Below are positions 7,212 to 13,332 of a DNA stretch of 13,332 nucleotides, piece after piece (position 1 is the stretch's first letter; every line of letters begins with the position of its first letter). The DNA lies in the NCBI GenBank assembly GCA_947630415.1, contig CANRHM010000027.1:1-13332 (forward strand), written 5' to 3'. Under the pieces are notes generated by a model that saw nothing but the letters and a program-made list of their open reading frames with translations, was not told the origin of the DNA and did not search any database. The translations under genes were made by a program, and so were the position numbers. Origin of the DNA: an uncultured Bacilli bacterium. GTDB taxonomy: Bacteria; Bacillota_I; Bacilli_A; RF39; UBA660.

Positions 7212-7247
7212 TTATAATAAAAGTACATACTATAAGTAGGTGAGATA

Positions 7248-9365
7248 ATGAAAGAAAAGGTTTTAAACTTATTAAAAGAAGTTGATAGTGCGCTTTCTCT
7301 AGAGGAGATTGATTCTAGGTTAGGAAACAGCACGGTGAGTGAAACACAAGAATTGATGCAAGCTTTAAAAGAGTTATGTGAAGATTGTTCGGTGTATCAT
7401 TCCAATAAAGATAAATATTTGTTGCTAGAGAAAAGTCATTTAGTAAAAGGGGTACTTAGAGCCAATCGAAAAGGCTTTGGCTTTGTCGAAGGGGGAGACC
7501 CAACGAGACAAGATGACGATATTTATGTCAGTAGTAGCAATATGAATGGGGCAATTCACAATGATTTAGTCTTGGTCGAAATTACTTCTAAAAAAGGAGT
7601 CGACCGTAAAGAAGGAAGAATTCTTAAGATTATTAAAAGAGAATTAAAAGAAGTTGTAGGAATTGTTCAATACGATAAAGATAAATGCATGGTCTTGCCG
7701 GACGATAAAAAGTTAAAAATCAAAATTGAAGTGGATAAGAAAAATACAATGGATGCCGTCGATGGGCATAAAGTTACGGTAGAACTATTAGGCCTCATTA
7801 GTGGAACACGTTATCGTGGTAGGATTACACGTATTTTAGGACATAAGAACGATCCGGGTGTTGACATTTTATCCATCATTTATAAATACAATATTGATAC
7901 CGTATTTGACGATGAAACAATGGCAGAACTAGATCAAATTCCAAACGAAGTACACGAAGAAGAGTTGGTAGGAAGAAAAGATTTACGTGATCAAGTGATT
8001 TTTACGATTGATGGTGATGATACCAAAGATATTGACGACGCAATATCGATTAAAAAGCTAGACAATGGAAACTATGAATTAGGTGTTCACATCGCGGACG
8101 TGAGTTACTATGTAAAAGAGAATTCAGCCATTGACCATGAAGCCATGATGCGAGGTACCAGTGTTTATTTAGTAGATCGTGTTATTCCCATGCTTCCACA
8201 TAAACTATCAAATGGTATTTGTTCCCTTAATCCAGGAGTCGATCGCTTGGCGATTTCCTGTGTCATGGAAATTAGTCCTAAAGGCACCGTTGAAAAATAC
8301 GATATTTTCCCAAGTGTTATTAAGTCACGAATACAAATGACTTATAACAAAGTAAATGAAATCTTAGAAAAGGATACCATCCCTGAAGGTTATGAACCAT
8401 TTGCCGATGATTTACGATTAATGGAAGAATTAGCAGAATTAATTCATAAATATAAAATGGAACGAGGAAATCTCGATTTCGACACCGATGAAGCGAAGAT
8501 TTTAGTGGATGAAAACTGTCATCCAATCAAGATTGATAAACGATATAGAGGAAAAGGAGAAAATTTAATCGAAGAGTTCATGATTATGGCGAACGAAACA
8601 GTCGCAACGCATATTTTCTATATGCAACTTCCGTTCATTTACCGTGTTCATGAGTACCCAAAAGAAGAGAAAATTAGAGGCTTTTTATCCTTCCTTGCTT
8701 CTCTAGGTTATACCTATACGGGAAATATGAAAGATATGAAACCTAAAAATCTACAACGTTTGCTTCTCTATTTAAAAGATAAAAAAGAATACAAAATCTT
8801 ATCGTCGCTTCTTTTAAGAAACATGCAAAAAGCGGTGTATAAGCCTCAAAACTTAGGTCATTATGGATTGGCAAGTCCTTGCTATACCCATTTTACAAGT
8901 CCTATTCGAAGATATCCCGATACCACGGTACATCGCTTATTAAGAACGTACCTCTTTGAAAATAAAATCGATGCCAATACCCTTGCCCATTGGGAAGAAA
9001 AACTAAATTTTGTGGCCGACAATTCCTCTGCTAGAGAACGTGCCAGTGTCAATTGTGAGCGCGAAGTAGAAGATATGAAAATGGCTGAATATATGGAAGA
9101 TCACATTGGTGAAGAGTTCGAAGGTATGATTTCGAGTGTCATGAATTTTGGCATGTTCGTTCAACTCGATAACTTAGTAGAAGGATTAGTTCCGATTAAA
9201 GATATGGATGACTTCTATCACTTTGATGAAGTTGCCTTAACCTTAAGAGGAGAACGTACCAATAAACTTTATCGTATTGGAGATCGTGTTTTAATAAAAG
9301 TAAAATCCGCTTCCAAAGAAGAGCAAATGATTGATTTTGAAATTATTAAGAAATTAGGAGACTAA
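7248..9365 (+). CDS. rnr: Ribonuclease R
   Basis: RNase R is a processive 3'-5' exoribonuclease that degrades structured RNA and, with tmRNA and SmpB, the defective mRNAs of stalled ribosomes. The 705-aa length is normal. Domains in order are an N-terminal winged helix (about 1-62), cold-shock OB domains (about 65-235, with the RNA-binding RKGFGFV at 74-80), and the RNB catalytic domain (about 244-570). The acidic active site is DGDDTKDIDDAIS (255-267), and the conserved FTSPIRRYPD is at 549-558. A C-terminal S1 domain (about 622-700, GEEFEGMISSVMNFGMFVQL) follows. The long Lys-rich tail of E. coli RNase R is absent. A GTAGGTGAG ribosome binding site precedes the ATG. It is separated by only 1 nt from the downstream capA-like gene. 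The promoter is unclear; TATAAG (7231-7236) is a weak -10 candidate. Confidence 0.97.
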   Translation: MKEKVLNLLKEVDSALSLEEIDSRLGNSTVSETQELMQALKELCEDCSVYHSNKDKYLLLEKSHLVKGVLRANRKGFGFVEGGDPTRQDDDIYVSSSNMNGAIHNDLVLVEITSKKGVDRKEGRILKIIKRELKEVVGIVQYDKDKCMVLPDDKKLKIKIEVDKKNTMDAVDGHKVTVELLGLISGTRYRGRITRILGHKNDPGVDILSIIYKYNIDTVFDDETMAELDQIPNEVHEEELVGRKDLRDQVIFTIDGDDTKDIDDAISIKKLDNGNYELGVHIADVSYYVKENSAIDHEAMMRGTSVYLVDRVIPMLPHKLSNGICSLNPGVDRLAISCVMEISPKGTVEKYDIFPSVIKSRIQMTYNKVNEILEKDTIPEGYEPFADDLRLMEELAELIHKYKMERGNLDFDTDEAKILVDENCHPIKIDKRYRGKGENLIEEFMIMANETVATHIFYMQLPFIYRVHEYPKEEKIRGFLSFLASLGYTYTGNMKDMKPKNLQRLLLYLKDKKEYKILSSLLLRNMQKAVYKPQNLGHYGLASPCYTHFTSPIRRYPDTTVHRLLRTYLFENKIDANTLAHWEEKLNFVADNSSARERASVNCEREVEDMKMAEYMEDHIGEEFEGMISSVMNFGMFVQLDNLVEGLVPIKDMDDFYHFDEVALTLRGERTNKLYRIGDRVLIKVKSASKEEQMIDFEIIKKLGD

Positions 9366-9366
9366 A

Positions 9367-10563
9367 ATGGCTAAAAAGAAGAAAAAGGCTTTAAAAAAAT
9401 CGGTTCGAAGCTTTATACTACTTCTTATTTTAGGAGTACTTTTAGGTGTTTCTTTGGCAACGATTAAAAACTTTACGAAAAAAGAAGAAGAACCTGTAAC
9501 GCCTTCCGTGGTACCTCCTTTGATTGAAGAAGAAAAAGGACCTACCGTTACAACGGCTTCTTTAATCATGGTAGGAGATGCGCTTATTCATGAAGCTGTG
9601 TATGGAGATGCTAAAACAACGAATGGATATGATTTTAAACCGATGTTAGAAAATATTAAACCGCTTATTTCTTCTTATGATTTAGCTTACTATAATCAAG
9701 AAACCATTTTAGGGGGATTGGAATTAGGCTTATCGACGTATCCTCGCTTTAATTCGCCTTATGAAGTAGGAGATGCTTTTGTCGATGCAGGCTTTAACTT
9801 AGTATCGTTATCTACGAATCATACACTAGACCGTGGAGAACAGGCCATTCTTAATTCAAGAGCCTATTGGGATAAACAAGAAAATGTGCTAGCAACCGGA
9901 AGTTATGCATCCATGGAAGAACGGAATACACCGGTTATTAAAGAAGTAAACGGTATTACTTACACCATGCTTTCGTATACGACTACGACCAATGGTTTAA
10001 AAATTCCCGAAGGGAAGCCTTATTTACTCAATTATTACGATGAAGAGACCGTCAAAGAAGATATAGAACGCGTTCGTGATAAAGTTGATATTCTTTTGGT
10101 TTCTATGCATTGGGGAACCGAATATAACCTAGGTGCTAGTAAAGAACAAAAAGAAATCGCATCTTACCTTGCTAGCCTTGGAGTCGATGTTATTATAGGA
10201 ACCCATCCTCATGTCGTGGAACCTATCGAGTTTATTGATAATACCATGGTTATCTATTCCTTAGGAAATTTAATTTCTGCTCAACGAGGTGTAGAACGTT
10301 TAACCGGAGGAATTGCTACCATTACATTTAAGAAAGTTGTCGATGGTGATAATACTACAATTACATTAGAAGATCCAAGAGTAGGCCTTGTTTATACTTA
10401 TAGCAAAGGTTCTAGTTCAACAGGACGTTACGACTTTAAACTCTATTTATATCAAGACTTAAAAGAAAGTCTTTTAGCTGATTACGAAACGTATTATAAT
10501 AAGTATATTAATGTTTTAAAGAAGGAAAATGACTCTATTAAGGAGATCGAATTTTCATCCTAA
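9367..10563 (+). CDS. CapA/PgsA-family membrane-anchored metallophosphatase-fold protein
   Basis: This 398-aa protein belongs to the CapA family (calcineurin-like metallophosphatase fold), named for capsule and poly-gamma-glutamate synthesis proteins. It has a Lys-rich N-terminus, one membrane helix (about 15-32) and an acidic, Pro-rich linker (38-58), so the catalytic part should lie outside the cell. Putative metal-site motifs are MVGDALIH (68-75), YNQET (109-113), STNHTLDRG (149-157), MHWGTEY (247-253), GTHPHVVEP (278-286) and YSLGN (297-301), all intact. No capB or capC neighbour is seen, so polyglutamate synthesis is not supported; an envelope polymer or phosphoester role is possible. 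It lies 1 nt after rnr and 15 nt before smpB, so it is co-transcribed with ribosome-rescue genes, probably without functional linkage. Its ribosome binding site is in the rnr 3' end (TTAGGAGAC). Confidence 0.9.
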   Translation: MAKKKKKALKKSVRSFILLLILGVLLGVSLATIKNFTKKEEEPVTPSVVPPLIEEEKGPTVTTASLIMVGDALIHEAVYGDAKTTNGYDFKPMLENIKPLISSYDLAYYNQETILGGLELGLSTYPRFNSPYEVGDAFVDAGFNLVSLSTNHTLDRGEQAILNSRAYWDKQENVLATGSYASMEERNTPVIKEVNGITYTMLSYTTTTNGLKIPEGKPYLLNYYDEETVKEDIERVRDKVDILLVSMHWGTEYNLGASKEQKEIASYLASLGVDVIIGTHPHVVEPIEFIDNTMVIYSLGNLISAQRGVERLTGGIATITFKKVVDGDNTTITLEDPRVGLVYTYSKGSSSTGRYDFKLYLYQDLKESLLADYETYYNKYINVLKKENDSIKEIEFSS

Positions 10564-10578
10564 GTGAGGTGATAAACA

Positions 10579-11019
10579 TTGGAAATATTTAATCGAAGTG
10601 CACGACATGACTATTTCATTGAAGATGAAATCGAGTGCGGAATCGTTTTAAAAGGAACAGAAATCAAATCCTTACGTGAAGGAAAAGCCCATATCAAAGA
10701 TAGTTATGCCATCTACCGTAATGGAGAAATCTATCTTTTAAATATGTTTATCTCACCTTACAAAGAAGGAAATATTTTTAATCACGAAGAAACAAGAACG
10801 AGAAAATTATTACTTCATAAAAAAGAAATCTATAAACTAAGGGATAAAATCCGTATCGAAGGATATACCCTTGTTCCTTTAAAAGTTTATCTTGTACGAA
10901 ATCGTGCCAAAGTTTTATTAGGGGTATGCAAAGGTAAAAAGAATTTTGATAAAAGGGAAAGTATGAAAGAACGCGATATTAAAAGACAACTCGATAAAGC
11001 AAATAAAAATCGTTGGTAA
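10579..11019 (+). CDS. smpB: tmRNA-binding protein SmpB
   Basis: SmpB binds the tRNA-like domain of tmRNA and brings it to stalled ribosomes for trans-translation. The 146-aa length is typical. The OB-fold hallmarks are NRSARHDYFIEDEIECGIVLKGTEIKSLREG near the N-terminus, the NHEETRTRKLLLH block, and GKKNFDKRESMKERDIKR leading into the basic C-terminal tail that enters the mRNA channel. The start is TTG at 10579, preceded by GTGAGGTG (10564-10570). The next in-frame ATG is deep inside the gene and would remove the conserved N-terminus, so TTG is required. It sits 15 nt after the CapA-family gene. Its partner tmRNA is encoded 1.5 kb downstream and RNase R two genes upstream. Confidence 0.97.
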   Translation: MEIFNRSARHDYFIEDEIECGIVLKGTEIKSLREGKAHIKDSYAIYRNGEIYLLNMFISPYKEGNIFNHEETRTRKLLLHKKEIYKLRDKIRIEGYTLVPLKVYLVRNRAKVLLGVCKGKKNFDKRESMKERDIKRQLDKANKNRW

Positions 11020-11037
11020 TTATTTATAGGGGGATTT

Positions 11038-12528
11038 ATGAATTACGAATATTTAGATTTTGTAGCCATTTTAGCATTTGAAAGTATTTTAAATTTTGAT
11101 ACGAGACACTACATTACTTTAGAACAATTAAAAAACTACAAGAATTTCTTGTATGAAGAAGCGAAAAAAAGCATAGAAAAACTACACGAGATCGATGAAA
11201 AAACTTATGATGATGAACTTAAATGTATTATTGATTTTGATGTTGAAGATGCCTTACCTTCTTTTTTAGAAAGACAAAAGGCTCTTTTCTATTTCGAAGA
11301 TGGAAAAATATATTTGAAAGAAGATATACATACGAATGCCTTTCAAATACATGATTATCTTTGTTCTCTTCCTTGTAGATCTATTCATTTAAGAGGTATC
11401 TTTATTAGCTTTTCAAAAACATTAGAGGGATTAGAAATCTTAGGACTAAGTCCAGTAATTGAAAAAATGAAGGCTTTTTTGGATTTAGAAAAAGAGTTGG
11501 AAAAACTTTATTTGATGGAAAAAACGCCTACAACATTGAATCAATTAAATCTTTATCAAGCATTAGAAATGAGTAAGTTATTAGAATATGATAAATTATC
11601 AGATAGCCAAGCGTTTTCCTTAATGCACATGCCGTTTTATATATTAAAAAGAGAAAGAGAAAAGGCAAACAAGGATGCTACTTCCACACAAAAGGACAAG
11701 CAGGGAATTTATCTAAGTCCCATTACGTTTTTTTTGAGTGATGCTTTTCAAAAAGCCATTTTCTTTGACGATGCTCTTTATGAAGATAAGGTTTCTGCGT
11801 ATTTTTATTATCTCTATTGCCAAAAAGATAAAGAAGAAGATACTTGGGGACCTGAATTAGAACCTCTACGTGTCGAAGGAGACGATCTACTTACAAAACT
11901 GGAAGCTTTAGGATATGACACCCATTGTCCTCAGTTCGATGAAGATGAGGATTACGATGATGACGAAGAGGACGAAGAAGATTATGATGAAGATGATGAG
12001 GATGAGGAAGAATATGACAATGAAGAACAAGAACTAGGAGATAAAGAAGAAACTCTAGCAGTTAGCAAATCCAATTATGCATTCTATTTAACCTATATTT
12101 CCATGCTTGATCGATACCAAAATGTTATGGGAAAAGATACTACACTAGAAAAAGTAAAAGCACATCTTCTTTATCTACTTGATAATTATTCTATGAAACT
12201 ATGGATGGATAGTAATTTAGAAGAACATATGAAAACATCGACTATTTTAGATCCTAGAGTAGCCTATAATTATGAAGAAATGGCCGCGTTTTATTTAGAA
12301 GAGTTACAAGAAGAAGGCATAAAAGATGACCTTGCTATAAGAAAAATCTTACTAGTTAGAACGTATTATGAACTTACCGATAGTAAACATATTAAATCTC
12401 TTCTAGAAAAGGAAAGTTCAGATAAAGAGTTCCTTTCTAAAATGATTTTAGATCCATTAGAAGATAAATCTCTATCGAATGATATAAAAACGTATCAAAA
12501 AAGATTTAAAGATTCTCATAAACATTAA
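11038..12528 (+). CDS. Protein of unknown function with central acidic repeat tract
   Basis: I do not recognise this 496-aa protein. It has no signal peptide or membrane segment. The N-terminal 290 residues are charged and look helical, with a Cys pair CSLPC (109-113). Residues 301-338 are extremely acidic, with 26 of 30 residues at 301-330 being Asp or Glu. This tract is built from three degenerate 10-residue units, each with YD in the middle (Tyr306, 316, 326). A further globular-looking helical region follows to residue 496. Such a tract could act as a flexible linker, a cation or basic-protein binder, or a nucleic-acid mimic; the sequence does not decide. Translation starts at ATG 11038 after AGGGGGA. 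It is 18 nt after smpB and ends before a strong terminator, so it is the last gene of the rnr-smpB transcript and might be connected to translation quality control, but only by position. Confidence 0.85.
   Translation: MNYEYLDFVAILAFESILNFDTRHYITLEQLKNYKNFLYEEAKKSIEKLHEIDEKTYDDELKCIIDFDVEDALPSFLERQKALFYFEDGKIYLKEDIHTNAFQIHDYLCSLPCRSIHLRGIFISFSKTLEGLEILGLSPVIEKMKAFLDLEKELEKLYLMEKTPTTLNQLNLYQALEMSKLLEYDKLSDSQAFSLMHMPFYILKREREKANKDATSTQKDKQGIYLSPITFFLSDAFQKAIFFDDALYEDKVSAYFYYLYCQKDKEEDTWGPELEPLRVEGDDLLTKLEALGYDTHCPQFDEDEDYDDDEEDEEDYDEDDEDEEEYDNEEQELGDKEETLAVSKSNYAFYLTYISMLDRYQNVMGKDTTLEKVKAHLLYLLDNYSMKLWMDSNLEEHMKTSTILDPRVAYNYEEMAAFYLEELQEEGIKDDLAIRKILLVRTYYELTDSKHIKSLLEKESSDKEFLSKMILDPLEDKSLSNDIKTYQKRFKDSHKH
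11947..12036 (+). repeat. Three degenerate 30-bp coding repeats (acidic decapeptide)
   Basis: Units at 11947-11976, 11977-12006 and 12007-12036 encode EDYDDDEEDE, EDYDEDDEDE and EEYDNEEQEL. The third is the most diverged. The purine-rich units suggest expansion by slippage followed by drift, so copy number may vary between strains. Confidence 0.7.
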
Positions 12529-12533
12529 AAGAG

Positions 12534-12566
12534 GAGTCCATTATATTTACAAATGGACTCTTTTTT
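12534..12566 (+). terminator. Rho-independent terminator after the 496-aa gene
   Basis: GAGTCCATT (12534-12542) pairs perfectly with AATGGACTC (12552-12560) across a 9-nt loop, followed by six T. It closes the rnr-capA-smpB-ORF transcript and separates it from ssrA. Confidence 0.9.
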
Positions 12567-12574
12567 GATATAAT
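12566..12574 (+). promoter_or_regulatory. ssrA promoter (extended -10)
   Basis: TGATATAAT (12566-12574) gives a perfect TATAAT with the TG extension. It ends 9 nt before the first G of mature tmRNA, so transcription can start at or next to the mature 5' end. It overlaps the T run of the preceding terminator. No good -35 is visible. Confidence 0.65.
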
Positions 12575-12583
12575 TAGCACCAT

Positions 12584-12930
12584 GGGGCTGATATTGGTTT
12601 CGACGGGATAGATGGGGCTTCAATGGCAAGTCGTGGTAGACGTACCTACATCAGTTAATAATAACTGGAAACAATAATCAATTAGCTTTCGCCTAGTTTA
12701 AACGCGGAAGGCTTCTATCACTTCTTTACCTACGAGAAGGGTTAGAGGTTCATTAAAGTAGGCTATATTCTTTTCTTGATTAGGGAAAAGAATGAACTTA
12801 ACTAATCTAGAAATAGAATTGGTTTGTTTGTTCGCTTGTTCTATTTCGAACTCTAAGGAATAAACTAAACTTGTAGAAGTTGTCGATTCTGCTATTTCGG
12901 ACAGGAGTTCGATTCTCCTCAGCTCCACCA
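12584..12930 (+). ncRNA. ssrA: Transfer-messenger RNA (tmRNA)
   Basis: tmRNA rescues stalled ribosomes by acting first as an alanyl-tRNA and then as a short mRNA encoding a degradation tag. The 347-nt gene starts GGGGCTGATATTGG and ends with an encoded CCA. The 5' GGGGCTG pairs with CAGCTCC at the 3' end (one G-U) to form the acceptor stem, with A as discriminator. The T arm is AGGAG-TTCGATT-CTCCT. The tag frame is GGA AAC AAT AAT CAA TTA GCT TTC GCC TAG (12667-12696), giving GNNNQLAFA after the tRNA-borne alanine. The bases TAACT before GGA keep the A found four bases before the resume codon in E. coli. The molecule is one-piece, not circularly permuted. The antisense 77-codon frame over it is spurious. 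Confidence 0.97.
12667..12696 (+). other. tmRNA tag-peptide reading frame
   Basis: The resume codon GGA (12667) begins the tag GNNNQLAFA, ended by TAG (12694-12696). The hydrophobic small-residue end (LAFA) fits recognition by ClpXP or a similar protease. Confidence 0.85.
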
Positions 12931-12940
12931 TATGGATACT

Positions 12941-12980
12941 AAACTCGGACTTTTCAATTAATTTGATTAGTTCGAGTTTT
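12941..12980 (+). terminator. Terminator after ssrA
   Basis: AAACTCGGAC (12941-12950) pairs with GTTCGAGTTT (12970-12979) over 10 bp with one G-U, and a smaller TCAA/TTGA pairing lies inside the loop. A short T run follows. It lies 10 nt after the CCA end of tmRNA. Confidence 0.75.
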
Positions 12981-13015
12981 AATATATTTCAATTCATGAT
13001 AAAATTATAAGTAGA

Positions 13016-13021
13016 TATAAT
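13016..13021 (+). promoter_or_regulatory. Probable -10 box of the KilA-N gene
   Basis: A perfect TATAAT lies 26 nt before the KilA-N ATG and beyond the ssrA terminator. The -35 position (TTCATG at 12993-12998, 17 nt spacer) is poor. The gene therefore appears to have its own transcription start. Confidence 0.5.
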
Positions 13022-13047
13022 CTAAAATATCTTAAGGGAGGTCTTGA

Positions 13048-13332
13048 ATGAATAAAGAGATAGTAAAATCAGAGATGAATGTAAATAACAATAAAATTAA
13101 TGTAATGAGAATAGGAAATAAAGAATATATTTCTCTTACCGATTTGGCAAGATATGCTAACCCTGAGGAACCCAAAATTCCAATTCAAACTTGGATGCGT
13201 AATAGAGATGTTATTGCTTATTTAGGATTGTGGGAAAAATTAAATAACAACAATTTCAAAGGTGTCGAATTTACGACCTTTGAATCTTCAGCCGGTAAAA
13301 ATAGTTTTTATATGTCTCCACAAAAATGGATA
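13048..13332 (+). CDS. KilA-N domain protein, N-terminal part (3' end outside window)
   Basis: The first 95 codons are present and the frame is open to the window edge. After a short Asn/Lys-rich start it reads EYISLTDLARYANPEEPKIP (about 26-45), IQTWMRNRDVIAYLGLWEKL, FKGVEFTTF, and SAGKNSFYMSPQKWI. This matches the KilA-N DNA-binding domain common in phages, mobile elements and some chromosomal genes of unknown role, where it is often followed by a C-terminal domain to a total near 250-280 aa. The start is supported by AAGGGAGG (13034-13041). It follows directly after ssrA, whose 3' end is a favoured integration site, so it may belong to an integrated element. No integrase is visible within the 400 bp available. 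Confidence 0.82.
   Translation, partial: MNKEIVKSEMNVNNNKINVMRIGNKEYISLTDLARYANPEEPKIPIQTWMRNRDVIAYLGLWEKLNNNNFKGVEFTTFESSAGKNSFYMSPQKWI

Larger units (their letters stand above)
7089..7218 (+). repeat. 130-bp direct repeat, right copy
   Basis: This is an exact copy of 6653-6782. Exact identity over non-coding as well as coding bases suggests a recent duplication or ongoing gene conversion. Its right end runs directly into the leader of rnr. Confidence 0.93.

Noticed and set aside
7070..7333. Minus-strand 87-codon ORF spanning the right repeat and rnr start
   Set aside because: It crosses three unrelated segments (element end, 130-bp repeat, rnr 5' end) and is antisense to a confident gene, so it is a chance frame.
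8320..8526. Minus-strand 68-codon ORF inside rnr
   Set aside because: It is a shadow of a conserved gene, with no ribosome binding site evidence and no recognisable product.
9354..9569. Minus-strand 71-codon ORF over the 5' end of the CapA-family gene
   Set aside because: It is antisense to a Lys-rich start and acidic linker, and has no family features.
12698..12931. Minus-strand 77-codon ORF over the tmRNA gene
   Set aside because: It lies almost wholly antisense to the structured 3' half of ssrA, has no coding character, and its start is simply the complement of the tmRNA CCA end plus one base.
1..13332. UGA read as tryptophan (Mycoplasma-type code)
   Set aside because: All genes read full length with TGA as stop, and their conserved Trp residues are TGG, so code 11 is sufficient.
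1..13332. CRISPR array, riboswitch, rRNA or ordinary tRNA
   Set aside because: I saw no regularly spaced repeats, no recognisable aptamer core in the leaders, and no tRNA-like sequence apart from the tmRNA ends.

Overview
The window looks like chromosome from a low-GC, walled Bacillota, probably in the Erysipelotrichia / Mollicutes-related Bacilli zone. The evidence is AT-rich coding sequence, strong AGGAGG-type ribosome binding sites, a peptidoglycan gene (murD), and the conserved Gram-positive neighbourhood eno / secG / rnr / smpB / ssrA. Tryptophan is TGG in the genes read here and every ORF runs full length with TGA as stop, so code 11 fits and a Mycoplasma-type code does not. The lineage is inferred from gene content and not proven.

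Layout, all genes on the + strand: (1) 1-1871, the C-terminal half of murD followed 2 nt later by enolase. (2) 1872-3455, a transferred-looking AbiE toxin-antitoxin pair (abiEi/abiEii) with its own promoter. A 16-bp inverted repeat (one mismatch) embraces that promoter, and a 10-bp direct repeat flanks the cassette. (3) 3526-6449, a large unrecognised 958-aa protein with a C-terminal membrane anchor and a possible degenerate transglutaminase-like segment. (4) 6462-7218, secG and its terminator, then a 306-bp non-coding transposon-like element with matched inverted ends. The element sits between two identical 130-bp copies of the secG 3' end plus terminator. (5) 7248-12528, a compact run of rnr (RNase R), a CapA-family membrane-anchored metallophosphatase, smpB (TTG start) and an unrecognised 496-aa protein with a very acidic repeat tract, closed by a strong terminator. 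(6) 12569-12981, the tmRNA gene ssrA with its own extended -10 promoter and terminator. (7) 13048 to the end, the start of a KilA-N domain gene just downstream of ssrA, a classic integration site.

Functionally, rnr, smpB and ssrA form the ribosome-rescue set: tmRNA tags the stalled product, SmpB carries tmRNA to the ribosome, and RNase R degrades the defective mRNA. SecG is a Sec translocon subunit, MurD builds the wall precursor and enolase is glycolytic. The accessory layer is the AbiE module, the small element beside secG, and possibly whatever begins with the KilA-N gene.

The most striking structure is the 306-bp element with an unusually long target duplication (130 bp). It resembles what is known for the IS1634/IS1549 group, and its inverted-repeat blocks are matched in register over about 90 bp at each end. 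No CRISPR array, rRNA, tRNA (other than the tRNA-like part of tmRNA) or riboswitch was seen.
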